From CAYZJV01 sp049310885 (GTDB lineage Bacteria; Spirochaetota; Spirochaetia; Sphaerochaetales; Sphaerochaetaceae): a stretch of 64,000 nucleotides of DNA. The notes beneath the pieces were generated by a model that ran no database searches, had not been told where the DNA came from, and worked only from the letters and a program-made list of their open reading frames with translations. Shown here in pieces: positions 8,671-17,955 of the stretch. The stretch covers positions 372,001-436,000 of the forward strand of contig NZ_JBMDYO010000001.1 of the NCBI RefSeq assembly GCF_049310885.1, read 5' to 3'. Within the stretch, counting starts at the first letter, position 1. Every line of letters begins with the position of its first letter. The translations under genes were made by a program, and so were the position numbers.

Positions 8671-10080
8671 ATGAAACCATTCATGGGCCCCGATTTTCTC
8701 TTGGAGAATGAAACAGCGAGATCGTTGTACCACGATAGCGCATCGAAACAGCCGATATTCGACTATCATTGTCATCTCATTCCTCAGCAGATCGCTGAAA
8801 ACAAAAAGTTTGCCAATCTCACCGAGATCTGGCTTGGAGGAGACCATTACAAATGGCGGGCAATGCGTTCTGTAGGTATTGAGGAGCGCTACATCACCGG
8901 AGATGCCGAACCATTCGAAAAATATATGGCTTGGGCAAAGGCAATGCCTCAGCTACTGGGTAACCCGCTCTACCATTGGAGCCATTTGGAATTACAGCGA
9001 TACTTCGGCATCCATGATCCCTTGAATGAACAGAGTACGAAATCCATATGGGATAAGGCCAACGAAATGCTGCAATCGGATGATCTAGCGGTCTCCAGCA
9101 TCTTTAAAAACTTTAAGGTCGCAGCAGTGGGAACAACAGATGACCCTGCCGACGATCTTGCTGTCCATGAAAAGATCAACAGTGGAAACGCCCCGATAGG
9201 AAAAATAGATACTGTTGTCATGCCATCTTTCCGACCAGATAAGGCTTTTCTTGCACAACATGCGACCTTCGCAGAGTATATCGAAAAACTTGGAAAGGCA
9301 GCTGGAATTGCTATCGATTCTGTAGCCAATGTTAAAACCGCGTTGGGTAAGCGGCTGGAATTCTTCGTTTCCCAAGGCTGTAAGGCAAGCGACCATGGTA
9401 TTCCGATGGTCCCCTATACTGAAGCAAAGGAATCGGAAGTAGAGGCGATTTTCCAGAAAGCACTGACAGGTAAAAGTCTCACTGCCCATGAGCTGGATGC
9501 ATACCAGACCTCCATTATGCTCTATCTTGGTAAAGAGTATGCAAGACATGGGGTGGTGATGCAGCTCCATATGAACTCAATCCGAAATCTGAATCCCCCA
9601 CAATTCTCGAAACTGGGACCCGATACTGGTTTCGATGCCTCGCACGATCTTCCAATGGCCGAAAAGCTTGGCAGAATGCTAGGAGCCTTGGAATCAGAGC
9701 ATGCATTACCTAAGACGGTACTGTATACCCTGAATCCCAAGGATTACTATGTGTTGGGTTCTGTGATGGGAGCTTTCCAGGGTGATGGTATTCCAGGAAA
9801 AATCCAACTCGGCAGCGGATGGTGGTTCTGTGACCATAAGGATGGCATGGAAGACCAAATGAAGATTCTGGGCAACCTCGGGTCCCTCCCACGGTTCATC
9901 GGTATGCTCACCGATTCACGAAGTTTTCTTAGCTACCCTAGACACGAGTACTTTAGGAGAATTCTCTGCAATATTCTGGGCAAGTGGGCTGAAGCTGGTG
10001 AAATTCCTGCCGATCCTGTCCTTTTGGATACGATAGTCCGTGACATTAGCTTCCACAACGCCCAGCGATATTTCGCATAG
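8671..10080 (+). CDS. uxaC: Glucuronate isomerase
   Basis: 469 residues, the usual length. It interconverts D-glucuronate and D-fructuronate (or galacturonate and tagaturonate), the first step of hexuronate breakdown. The family N-terminus PIFDYHCHLIPQQIAENK carries the metal-binding DxHxH-like motif. GGDHYKWRAMRSVGI and the later QLHMNSIRN and GSGWWFCDHKDGM motifs are also typical. GGAG lies 8 bases before the ATG. The IclR-type regulator follows 12 bases after the stop, so the two are an operon. Fructuronate reductase and mannonate dehydratase genes are not in this window. Confidence 0.95.
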   Translation: MKPFMGPDFLLENETARSLYHDSASKQPIFDYHCHLIPQQIAENKKFANLTEIWLGGDHYKWRAMRSVGIEERYITGDAEPFEKYMAWAKAMPQLLGNPLYHWSHLELQRYFGIHDPLNEQSTKSIWDKANEMLQSDDLAVSSIFKNFKVAAVGTTDDPADDLAVHEKINSGNAPIGKIDTVVMPSFRPDKAFLAQHATFAEYIEKLGKAAGIAIDSVANVKTALGKRLEFFVSQGCKASDHGIPMVPYTEAKESEVEAIFQKALTGKSLTAHELDAYQTSIMLYLGKEYARHGVVMQLHMNSIRNLNPPQFSKLGPDTGFDASHDLPMAEKLGRMLGALESEHALPKTVLYTLNPKDYYVLGSVMGAFQGDGIPGKIQLGSGWWFCDHKDGMEDQMKILGNLGSLPRFIGMLTDSRSFLSYPRHEYFRRILCNILGKWAEAGEIPADPVLLDTIVRDISFHNAQRYFA

Positions 10081-10092
10081 GAGCAACTGCAC

Positions 10093-10875
10093 ATGGTAAT
10101 ACCAATCGACCCCGCCGATAAAAAGGCGGGATCCCATCTCAGTTCAGTGGAACGGACCCTCGGAATCCTGGAATGTCTCTCTGGACACCATAAAATTAAC
10201 CTAGAGCGACTTGCCGAAGAAACCGGACTCCCCAAACCGACACTTCACCGATTCCTATCAACGTTGGTGAATCTCGGTTATGTGTTCAGAGATGAAAATG
10301 ATCAATACTCTCTGACCCTACGAATGTTCAGTGTCGGTTCAAAGGGTCTGTCCCATATGGATTTAGCCCAGGATGCCCGACCAGTTGCTGAGAATCTGGG
10401 CAAAACCTTAGGGGAAACTGTCCATATGGGAGTGCTTGATGATGATATGGCAATGTATATCCTCAAGATTGAATCGCAATACACTATCCGAATGTATAGT
10501 CGAGTAGGGAAACGGATTCCTCTCTATTGTACAGCTATCGGGAAGATACTCTTGGCCGATAAGTCCGAGGATGATGCAAAAAAGATTATAGACATCATGG
10601 AATTGGTTCCATTCACTCGTACTACCATCGTAGGGAAACAGCAACTCCAACAAGAACTGAAACAGATCAGAGAGAGAGGATTCTCTGAAGATCTGCAAGA
10701 ACATGAAGAGGGAATCCGATGTATCGCGGCTCCCGTCCGCGATTATTCCAAGCGGGTAATCGCAGGGTTGTCCGTTTCTTGGCCAACATTTCGATTCGAT
10801 GAAGCCAAACGGGAATACTACATCGAATCCGTAAAAAAGAGTGCCGATGTGATATCGGCACTCATGGGTTATTAG
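10093..10875 (+). CDS. IclR-family transcriptional regulator (KdgR-like)
   Basis: 260 residues. The N-terminal winged helix-turn-helix is at about residues 15-75 (RTLGILECLS, then LAEETGLPKPTLHRFLSTL). The C-terminal IclR effector domain follows (KILLADKSEDDAKKI, then EGIRCIAAPVRDY). Its place after uxaC and facing the convergent kdgK suggests it controls hexuronate use in response to KDG or a related intermediate, as KdgR does elsewhere. That assignment is inferred from context. Confidence 0.85.
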   Translation: MVIPIDPADKKAGSHLSSVERTLGILECLSGHHKINLERLAEETGLPKPTLHRFLSTLVNLGYVFRDENDQYSLTLRMFSVGSKGLSHMDLAQDARPVAENLGKTLGETVHMGVLDDDMAMYILKIESQYTIRMYSRVGKRIPLYCTAIGKILLADKSEDDAKKIIDIMELVPFTRTTIVGKQQLQQELKQIRERGFSEDLQEHEEGIRCIAAPVRDYSKRVIAGLSVSWPTFRFDEAKREYYIESVKKSADVISALMGY

Positions 10876-10882
10876 TGGTTTG

Positions 10883-10914
10883 TGACATCCTGATCCAGGG
10901 GATCGTTCATGTCA
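10883..10914. terminator. Hairpin between convergent genes
   Basis: TGACAT (10883-10888) pairs with ATGTCA (10909-10914). GATCC (10892-10896) pairs with GGATC (10900-10904) inside it. It lies between the IclR gene and kdgK, which converge. No T-run is present, so termination is only possible. Confidence 0.3.
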
Positions 10915-10924
10915 GTTTGGATCT

Positions 10925-11953
10925 CTAACGCTGCACCCTTCCGGAGCCATCACCTTTCATAAGGGATTCCACCTCAGAGCGGGTTGTCAAGTTGAAATCA
11001 CCCCCGATACTATGCTTCAGGCAGGAAGCTGCAACAGCAAATCGCAAAGCTTCTTGCTCCTCCATATGGCGTAATCCGAAAATAAGACCGGCAGAGAATG
11101 AATCACCGCCTCCTACTCTATCGATAATATCGTCAATAGCGTAGCGGGGCGACACATGAAATCCCTTTTCTCCAAGAAGTACCGCTCGCCAGCCATTACG
11201 GTCAGCACTGATACTCTCACGGAGTGTTATTGCGACATTGCGTACATTGGGGTATTGAAGTTGGACTTTCTTCGCCAATTGCTCGTAGACTGAATCGGAG
11301 AGTTCACCTTTGGTTACATCGACATCAGCTTCGATACCCAGACATTTTTGGATATCTTCCTCATTTGCGATAACCACATCAGCATACTTGGTAAGCCCCC
11401 CCATCACTTCTGGGGCGCTTTTGCCATATTTCCATAATTTCTTGCGGTAATTCAAATCGATACTTACTGTTAGTCCAAGTTCTTTTGCGGCCTTCATCGC
11501 GGCAAGGGCACAATCAGCAGCCGACTGTGAAATGGCGGGGGTAATACCCGTTATATGCAGCCAATCTGAATCTTTCAGGATAGCAGCCCAATCGAAAAGT
11601 GACGATTCAGCAATGGCAATTGCAGAGCCTGCTCGATCATAGACGACTTTGGATGGTCTTTGGTTAGCTCCTGTCTCAAGGAAATAGATGCCAACCCTTC
11701 CCTCGTCTGTCCGAACGATGGAGGCGGTATCCACACCATGTTTTCGCACTTCAGATACGGCTCCATCACCGATAGCATCCTTAGGCAATGCAGTTACAAA
11801 GCGCGCTTTATCGCCTAGGAGACTCAAGGAAACGGCTACATTAGCCTCTCCTCCCCCAAAAGTAGCTTCAAGAGCTGGAGATTGGAAGAACCGTTCATGG
11901 TGAGGAGATTTGAGGCGAAGCATGATTTCGCCAAATGTCGTTACATATTTCAT
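10925..11953 (-). CDS. kdgK: 2-keto-3-deoxygluconate kinase (PfkB family)
   Basis: 342-residue ribokinase-fold sugar kinase. It begins VTTFGEIMLRLKSPHHERF, like KDG kinases. The GGGEANVAVSLSLLG substrate motif is near residue 35 and the C-terminal anion-hole/catalytic motif GGGDSFSAGLIFGL near residue 285. It would phosphorylate KDG to KDPG, the end of the hexuronate branch started by UxaC. It is transcribed towards uxaC/IclR from its own promoter. Confidence 0.88.
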   Translation of the reverse strand: MKYVTTFGEIMLRLKSPHHERFFQSPALEATFGGGEANVAVSLSLLGDKARFVTALPKDAIGDGAVSEVRKHGVDTASIVRTDEGRVGIYFLETGANQRPSKVVYDRAGSAIAIAESSLFDWAAILKDSDWLHITGITPAISQSAADCALAAMKAAKELGLTVSIDLNYRKKLWKYGKSAPEVMGGLTKYADVVIANEEDIQKCLGIEADVDVTKGELSDSVYEQLAKKVQLQYPNVRNVAITLRESISADRNGWRAVLLGEKGFHVSPRYAIDDIIDRVGGGDSFSAGLIFGLRHMEEQEALRFAVAASCLKHSIGGDFNLTTRSEVESLMKGDGSGRVQR

Positions 11954-11983
11954 AATCTATTCCTTCTAGTTGGATTCATGGGA

Positions 11984-12011
11984 ATTATATCATGTGTAGA
12001 AAAAAGGTCAA
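11984..12011 (-). promoter_or_regulatory. Sigma-70 promoter of kdgK
   Basis: Read on the minus strand: TTGACC (12011-12006), a 16-base spacer, and a perfect TATAAT (11989-11984). The kdgK ATG is 31 bases downstream. Confidence 0.65.
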
Positions 12012-12211
12012 TGATTTTTGAAATACTGTTCCATTTTTCAAACAACTAAAACCATAATCCAAAAGACCTCTTTTAAATCTGATAACTACGCATAGTAGGA
12101 ACTATATCAGCATCCATGACCTGGATACATTTACGTACCTATTAAATTTTTATACCCATTTCACATGTATTGGGCTATACTAAGTCTGATACTAAAAAGA
12201 AGGAGAGGGTC

Positions 12212-12595
12212 ATGCCAGGAAAATTCATTATTTCAAAAACACCAAAAGGATTTTTTCGTTTCAGCCTCCAGGCTGCCAACTACCAGACGATTCTCACAAG
12301 CCAGAACTATAGTAGTCTGCGCAATTGCAAGGATGGCATCGAGGCTATCAAGAAGAATGCACTTTCCCAGATAGAAGACCAGACGTTGCAAAAACCTGAA
12401 CCGAAGAAGAATCCCAAGTACGAAGTGTATCTCGACAATGCGAATCAATATCGGTATAGACTGCTGGCTTCGAATGGTCAGAATATTGCGATAGCAGAAG
12501 AGGGATATGCAACGAAATCGGGTTGCATGAATGGAATTGAAGCAATCGGAAGAGCTGCTCCCGATGCAGATATAGATGAGAGCGCTCTCTCATAA
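12212..12595 (+). CDS. YegP-like DUF1508 double-repeat protein
   Basis: 127 residues made of two DUF1508 repeats. The first begins FIISKTPKGFFRFSLQAANYQ and the second YEVYLDNANQYRYRLLASNG. Each ends with a KDGIEAIKKNA or MNGIEAIGRAA helix. DUF1508 proteins are small, widespread and of unknown function. ATG 12212 is chosen because AAGGAG/GAGGG lies directly upstream; a reading from 12170 has no ribosome-binding site. Confidence 0.85.
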   Translation: MPGKFIISKTPKGFFRFSLQAANYQTILTSQNYSSLRNCKDGIEAIKKNALSQIEDQTLQKPEPKKNPKYEVYLDNANQYRYRLLASNGQNIAIAEEGYATKSGCMNGIEAIGRAAPDADIDESALS

Positions 12596-12647
12596 ACCCG
12601 CAAATATATCAGGAAATTGTCTGTAATAATTCTTCAGTTCATGTTAG

Positions 12648-12661
12648 ACATGTAAACATGT
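12648..12661. promoter_or_regulatory. Double ACATGT palindrome over the start of the XRE gene
   Basis: Two ACATGT palindromes (12648-12653 and 12656-12661) separated by two bases. The second covers the ATG at 12658. This placement fits autorepression by the small helix-turn-helix protein encoded here. Confidence 0.4.
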
Positions 12662-12882
12662 ACATCGGACAAGTCCTGCATAAAGTTTTACGGGCAAAAA
12701 ATTACACCATTTCCACTTTTGCAAGAATTGCAGGAATGTCACGAAGCCAATTGTATAAAATCCTGAAAGATGAGCATAGCCCTACGTTGGTGACTGTCGA
12801 ACGCCTTTGTAAAGCTCTTGATTTACCTATGGCCGACTTGATAACCATGGTAGAGGATATCAACCACGAGGAGACTTTTTAA
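12658..12882 (+). CDS. Small XRE/Cro-type HTH regulator
   Basis: 74 residues, essentially a single Cro/C1-type helix-turn-helix domain (STFARIAGMSRSQLYKILKD, then PTLVTVERLCKALDL). It is the size of a stand-alone repressor or antitoxin-like regulator. No Shine-Dalgarno sequence precedes the ATG, so the message may be leaderless or poorly translated. It overlaps the 3' end of the convergent acyltransferase gene by 23 bases. No toxin partner is seen next to it. Confidence 0.8.
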   Translation: MYIGQVLHKVLRAKNYTISTFARIAGMSRSQLYKILKDEHSPTLVTVERLCKALDLPMADLITMVEDINHEETF

Positions 12883-14137
12883 ACGCAAAATAGAGCTCCT
12901 CTGTCGCCAATGCCAACTTCGTTACAGAGAATTCTTTCCCATGGGGATATATGTAGTAGGTGTCATCAAGCGTAGAGAGATCGATGCAATCGCCTTTATT
13001 AAAATAGTCATACTCAATATGGCAGGAGTACATGGTAGGAACAGGTTTTTCCAACCTAAAAGCCTCGCCATCGAATTCTCCTTCCAAAATAAAACCTTGA
13101 TTTGAATGAGTAAGCTTCGCAGTCCCTAACCGGATGTATCGCTTAGCGTTCGGTAACGCATCAACAGTCGCTTCGCAGGAGAATGCATACTCTCCCCGTT
13201 CTATTTCCTGGCTCACCTGGGATCGTTCGAATTCATACCAATCAGGAATATGGGGGAATTCGGTATACAATACCTCCTCATCGGAAGCTTTTACCACTGC
13301 CTGCAATTCGCCAAGAGTGGTCATCTCCCAGCTCTTATTGCATGCACCACAAGTTATTCTCGTTCCCTCACTTTCCATCCGATATTCACTTTTACAATGG
13401 GGGCATTGATAGAGAACCTTATGCAATCCCTCTGCCCTCTTGGGGTGGTCAATGATAATTCCATGCTCCTTTTGCCAACGATACTCATCATAGGAAAAGG
13501 CCTCGTTAATTTTTCCGTTAATTTCTGCTACGGTCGCTGTAGCCAATTCTTCCGGTGTGAAAATTTGGGAAAGGTCAGCCTCAAGCCTATTTCCCCTTGG
13601 TGTGAGATTCCAACAGGGTGAATGCAGATAGTTGCCGTGCATATTGAGCATCACCACAGGAACTCCCAGTAATTTCACCATCTTACCCAACGATTCAGGT
13701 AATACGGCATTTGTTCCTATGAGGGAATATCTCGCCTCCGGATATAACGCCAAGATATCCTTATGTTTTACAAGGACATGGCGGATTTGTCGAACCAATT
13801 GTACATCATTAGTGAATTTACGCTTACAGATACCTCCAACCTGCCGTAAGAGCCATTCTCGTCCTATGAAACCATCGATAGCGACTACATAATTTGCTCG
13901 GTGGGGAAATATCGCAGCGGTGGTTACTTTAAAATCATTGAAAGCATGGTGGGTACAGAGAAGGAGATAGGGAGGTTCTACCCCTTCCATCCTATGCCTA
14001 TGGATCCTCAATCTATATTTCCAGACAGTCGGAAAACTCAATATCCAGGTAAGCGGTCTAAGGAATCCCCTCTGTCGTATCGGCTTCTTGACCATATCAA
14101 ACCGAATCGCGGCATGCAATTTCTCTATTCCTGTCAT
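12860..14137 (-). CDS. PlsC-type acyltransferase with C-terminal zinc ribbon
   Basis: 425 residues. The N-terminal half carries the acyltransferase block I HHAFND (H-x4-D) near residue 65 and a YPEARYS element in the place of the EGTRS block. It would move an acyl chain from acyl-CoA or acyl-ACP to a glycerophospholipid or related acceptor at the membrane. The second half has a CPHC ... CGAC zinc ribbon (about residues 263-286), then a beta-rich domain I do not recognise. ATG 14137 has AAGGGG 6 bases upstream and is preferred to GTG at 14164. The gene is convergent with the XRE gene. Confidence 0.75.
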   Translation of the reverse strand: MTGIEKLHAAIRFDMVKKPIRQRGFLRPLTWILSFPTVWKYRLRIHRHRMEGVEPPYLLLCTHHAFNDFKVTTAAIFPHRANYVVAIDGFIGREWLLRQVGGICKRKFTNDVQLVRQIRHVLVKHKDILALYPEARYSLIGTNAVLPESLGKMVKLLGVPVVMLNMHGNYLHSPCWNLTPRGNRLEADLSQIFTPEELATATVAEINGKINEAFSYDEYRWQKEHGIIIDHPKRAEGLHKVLYQCPHCKSEYRMESEGTRITCGACNKSWEMTTLGELQAVVKASDEEVLYTEFPHIPDWYEFERSQVSQEIERGEYAFSCEATVDALPNAKRYIRLGTAKLTHSNQGFILEGEFDGEAFRLEKPVPTMYSCHIEYDYFNKGDCIDLSTLDDTYYIYPHGKEFSVTKLALATEELYFAFKKSPRG

Positions 14138-14565
14138 CCAGTTCCCCTTGAGAACGGTTGTCACCCTGCCGATCTCGCTTTATTTAGGTGAAAGTATGAG
14201 TGAAGATACCATCACATTGAACTGCATGCAAGCATTAAGCACGCAGCTATTCTGTCCATTTTTGAATTAAATCCAATCTACTTGACTCTTTCTGCAGAAA
14301 CTGATACTTTACCATAAGAACAGAGGCAAGGTCTGGTGACTTTGAAACGGGTTCGATTCCCAATCTAGCCTGAACCGTCGCGGATATCTTTACGATTTTC
14401 GTGGTAAAAAGGTGCTGATTCGGATTGTGAAAATTAGGTGATTGTAAGTTTATCCCAGCGATTTGTCCCATGCTGGAGGCTACAAGTTGAACCGAAACCA
14501 CGATACCGAACGCACCTTTTTCGTTTTTCTTACCTACGTTCAATTCTCATGTAAGAAGGTATTGT
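14138..14565. other. Long divergent intergenic region
   Basis: About 430 bases between the acyltransferase (minus) and EamA (plus) genes. It contains one 98-codon TTG-started frame on the minus strand (14247-14543). That frame has no ribosome-binding site and no recognised similarity, so it is left uncalled. No clear promoter, hairpin or RNA gene is seen. Confidence 0.4.
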
Positions 14566-15498
14566 GTGCATCTATCCATTCTTGGTTCGATCCAAGTATT
14601 GCTAGCAGGCATATGTTGGGGAACCTACGGAACCATTGCATCCCACTTGCCTGCGGGAATCCCATCCCTCGCCGTGGGCACCATCCGTCTAGGAGTAGGT
14701 GCACTTGGGTTGGCTCTTGTACTTGCGATAAGACATAAAGGTCATGTAATAACACGTGGCAATCACTTCAACCTGGGGACGATTGCCTTGGGGGCTATTG
14801 CATTGGCAGTTGCCCAAACAACCCTCTATATAGGTATTAGGAATGCTGGAGTCACGATTGCTACCATGATATTCATTGGTACTCCTCCCCTCTTCAGTGG
14901 CCTATATTCCCTTGTAGTTAGAAAAGAACGGCAAAGCATGTCATGGCTCACATCTTCTCTTGTGATAGCGTTCGGGTGTTATCTCATGGCTATCAGTGAA
15001 GGTGTGACAGCACAGAGTTCTCCTTTGGTATGGGGAAGTATCTTTGCAACAGTCGCGGGTGCCAGTTGGACTATGGTGGGAACTATGCTCAGAGATATGG
15101 AAAAGGTTGCATCCCCAGTTGAATCCTCATTTGTCATAATGGCGGCTGCATCCTTGGTCATGTTACCCATAGCACTGCTCCAAGGGGCAGCGACGTGGAT
15201 TGACAATAGTAGGGTAATTTTTCTTTCCCTCGCACTCGGACTACTTTCTGCTGCGATACCCTATTGGTTGTTCACTACAGGAGCAAGGAGAATTCCAGCA
15301 AGCCATGCTTTCCTCTATGGTCTCTCTGAGCCGATTACTGCATCATTTTTGGGAATGGTGGTACTGGGAGAACGACTGACCCCATTAGGAATGATTGGCT
15401 ACTTAGCCGTTGTAACCTCATTGATTTTCTTCTCAGTGTGGGAAATGAAAGGTGCAAAAACCCTAGGACAAGGGGAGCCTAAAGACACAGTTGCCTAG
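14566..15498 (+). CDS. EamA/DMT-family transporter
   Basis: 310-residue inner-membrane protein with ten hydrophobic segments arranged as two EamA repeats (about residues 5-140 and 150-290). The N-terminal LLAGICWGTYGTIASHLPAG and the C-terminal EPITASFLGMVVLGERLTP are the usual EamA landmarks. Drug/metabolite transporters of this group export amino acids or other small metabolites; the substrate is unknown. The start is GTG with AGAAGG 6 bases upstream. Confidence 0.85.
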   Translation: MHLSILGSIQVLLAGICWGTYGTIASHLPAGIPSLAVGTIRLGVGALGLALVLAIRHKGHVITRGNHFNLGTIALGAIALAVAQTTLYIGIRNAGVTIATMIFIGTPPLFSGLYSLVVRKERQSMSWLTSSLVIAFGCYLMAISEGVTAQSSPLVWGSIFATVAGASWTMVGTMLRDMEKVASPVESSFVIMAAASLVMLPIALLQGAATWIDNSRVIFLSLALGLLSAAIPYWLFTTGARRIPASHAFLYGLSEPITASFLGMVVLGERLTPLGMIGYLAVVTSLIFFSVWEMKGAKTLGQGEPKDTVA

Positions 15499-15520
15499 TA
15501 TAATCATAGGATAAGATATG

Positions 15521-17413
15521 TTATACATCCTTTTCTGCTAGATATTCCCACCGCTTCATATGTTCTTCTAACTGTGTTCGCTTCAGTCCGTATTCCTTAG
15601 TCCTCTGTTCAAGTGTTTCGGGATCAGAATCTGAAGCCACGAAACTATCCTCCAAAGCAGAGATACTCAGTTCCAACTTGTCTATCTTTTCCAAGAGAGA
15701 CTCTAATTCATGCCTCTCCTTGAACGTAAGACCCGGTTTTTTTTCCCGCTTCACAGGCCAGCTACGGTTCTTGTCACTTTGGGTCTGACTCTTGGATTCC
15801 TGCACCTTTTGCTCGGTAAGAGCTCTCTGGGAATCTTCGTAGTCGCTATAACTGCCGGCGAATTCAGTAATAGTACCTGTTGCGTCGAACACTAGAAGGG
15901 TTTGGGCTACGCGATCGAGGAAAGCTCGGTCATGCGATACTACCATGACACAACCGGAAAAATCGATAAGATACTCCTCAAGTCTTCGGATGGTATCAAT
16001 ATCCAAGTCATTGGTTGGTTCATCAAGAAGAAGGAAGTTCGGAGCCTTGATCAGAATTCCGATCAGATGAAGTCTTCTCCGTTCACCGCCACTGAGTCTT
16101 TCGATCTCCATTCGATGAAAAGAGTTGGGAAAACCAAACATTTCCAAAAATCGTACAGCACTTACCGTCTCCCCCGGACCAAGGGTAATCTCTTCTGCCA
16201 TTTCGGATATATGTTCCAATACCGTCTTACTCGTGTCCAGATTCTCATCCATCTGATCGTAATAGCCGAAAACAGTATTCACACCAACATCTATCATGCC
16301 GAAGTCGGCTTCTATTCGACCGCTCAAGATCTCCAGTAAAGTGGTCTTTCCCGATCCGTTGGGACCAATCAGCCCAAGTCTCTCCCCTCGTGAGAAACTA
16401 TGTGAAAAAGGTTCCACAACCCGCCGTCCATCATATTCTTTACCGATTTCTGTAAGTTCAAGGATCTTTTTCCCCATTCGTCGATGCATGGATGAAAAAT
16501 CGGCGATTATATCCTGTTCCTTGGTCAAAGAACTTTGCATATCCTCGATGCGGGATTTTCTCCCAGAGTCCTTTCCGGTCCTGGCTTTCGGACCACGAGA
16601 GAGCCACTGCAGTTCACGTCGCAAAATTGTTTTCAAACGTTCCTGCTCTGCCTGTTGACTGGAAAGACGTTGACCACGTCTCTCCAAGAAAGTTTTATAG
16701 GAACCGGGATGACTATATACCGCACTATTATCGAACTCCATGATCGTATTACAGACATGGTCCAAAAGATACCTATCGTGGGTTACCAGGATGACAGACA
16801 TACCGCTGTTGACCAGATACCGCTCAAGCCAGGAAATCGTCTGGATATCGAGATGGTTCGTAGGTTCATCAAGGAAAACGAGGTCAGGATTCGGGGCAAG
16901 GGTTCTTGCAATGGCGACTTTCTTGAGCATCCCGCCAGAAAGAGTTTCCATCAATTGGTCTGGAGTTGGACCGGACAATTCCCCAAGAAATGAATTGTAT
17001 CTGGTCTCTACATCCCACCCGTGGATTCTCTCTATCTCATCCATGATCCGATGTAAAGTATTATCTGAGGAACCATTAGAGAGCTCTGTATGTCCATGCA
17101 GGGCATTTCGATAGGAGTTCAACAATTGACAAGTTGGATGGTCACTGTCATAGAGGAACTCCTCTACGGTTTGACTCGTGGTAAATTGTGGTTGCTGATC
17201 GAGGATGGACAGGGTCAAATCCTTCGCCTTTGCGATAGTTCCATTGTCCGAATCCATACGACCACCAAGAATCTTTAAAAAAGTACTCTTACCGCATCCA
17301 TTCGGACCGACAAGACCGATCCGGTCACCCGATTCCATACCAAAAGTAACATGCTCAAAGAGAGGCGTGTCTTTAAGCGTCTTGGAGATGTCTTCAACCG
17401 AGAGTATTACCAT
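15521..17413 (-). CDS. ABC-F family ATPase (Uup-like)
   Basis: 630-residue soluble protein with two ABC domains and no membrane segments. Walker A motifs are GPNGCGKST (near residue 38) and GPNGSGKTT (near 350). Signatures are LSGGMLKK and LSGGERRR, and Walker B regions are DEPTNHLD and DEPTNDLD. An interdomain linker and a C-terminal coiled-coil extension (about 560-625) match the Uup branch, which acts on ribosomes or branched DNA rather than in transport. It lies 9 bases after the rhodanese lipoprotein gene on the same strand. Confidence 0.9.
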   Translation of the reverse strand: MVILSVEDISKTLKDTPLFEHVTFGMESGDRIGLVGPNGCGKSTFLKILGGRMDSDNGTIAKAKDLTLSILDQQPQFTTSQTVEEFLYDSDHPTCQLLNSYRNALHGHTELSNGSSDNTLHRIMDEIERIHGWDVETRYNSFLGELSGPTPDQLMETLSGGMLKKVAIARTLAPNPDLVFLDEPTNHLDIQTISWLERYLVNSGMSVILVTHDRYLLDHVCNTIMEFDNSAVYSHPGSYKTFLERRGQRLSSQQAEQERLKTILRRELQWLSRGPKARTGKDSGRKSRIEDMQSSLTKEQDIIADFSSMHRRMGKKILELTEIGKEYDGRRVVEPFSHSFSRGERLGLIGPNGSGKTTLLEILSGRIEADFGMIDVGVNTVFGYYDQMDENLDTSKTVLEHISEMAEEITLGPGETVSAVRFLEMFGFPNSFHRMEIERLSGGERRRLHLIGILIKAPNFLLLDEPTNDLDIDTIRRLEEYLIDFSGCVMVVSHDRAFLDRVAQTLLVFDATGTITEFAGSYSDYEDSQRALTEQKVQESKSQTQSDKNRSWPVKREKKPGLTFKERHELESLLEKIDKLELSISALEDSFVASDSDPETLEQRTKEYGLKRTQLEEHMKRWEYLAEKDV

Positions 17414-17422
17414 GGTGGAATT

Positions 17423-17860
17423 CTAACGCACTATTTCATACGGCCAATCATTTATGCCGCCAAAATCGTATACGTTCGTATATCCGAGCGAAACCAATTT
17501 CCTTGCTGCCTGGGAACTCCTGTTACCGCTACGACAGTATACCAAGATGGTATCATCAAAATTCGGTAACAACTCAGGATTACTAGCAGTCGTTATGGTT
17601 TCGTTAGGTATGAGGAGCGCTCCCTCAATATGTCCTGCTGCGTACTCGGATGGTGTCCTGACATCCACAACAGTGACGGGATCTCCCGAATCAATCATCT
17701 CTTTGGCGAGTTGGGGTGAAATTTTCCTATATTGGGCTGTCATCGCAGTAACCACATCCACACTCTCTGCCCTATCGGACGAACCGGCACCACCAGTGCA
17801 GGAGACCAAAGGGACGAATATCATGAGCAGTAACAGTACCATCTGTATCATGTAACGCAT
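17423..17860 (-). CDS. Rhodanese-domain lipoprotein
   Basis: 145 residues. A signal peptide ends in the lipobox PLVSC (about residues 19-23), so it should be lipid-anchored outside the cytoplasm. The rhodanese domain follows, with TVVDVRTPSEYAAGHIEGAL and the active-site loop VYCRSGNRSSQAA containing the catalytic cysteine. It could transfer sulfane sulfur or act in periplasmic thiol chemistry. ATG 17860 has AGAGG 8 bases upstream. It is divergent from the GntR operon. Confidence 0.85.
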   Translation of the reverse strand: MRYMIQMVLLLLMIFVPLVSCTGGAGSSDRAESVDVVTAMTAQYRKISPQLAKEMIDSGDPVTVVDVRTPSEYAAGHIEGALLIPNETITTASNPELLPNFDDTILVYCRSGNRSSQAARKLVSLGYTNVYDFGGINDWPYEIVR

Positions 17861-17955
17861 AGTATAAACCTCTTTCTTCAATTCATTGTACTATGATAAA
17901 CAATCGGCAAAGCGTCAAGTTTCAGAGTCTCCTAGAAGGCAATTAAAAATTATTG

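Noticed and set aside
14247..14543. A 98-codon frame with TTG start in the gap between the acyltransferase and EamA genes
   Set aside because: No ribosome-binding site and no recognisable motif. The region also contains a GGTTCGATTCC stretch that looks like a tRNA T-arm, but no acceptor or anticodon stems fit around it.
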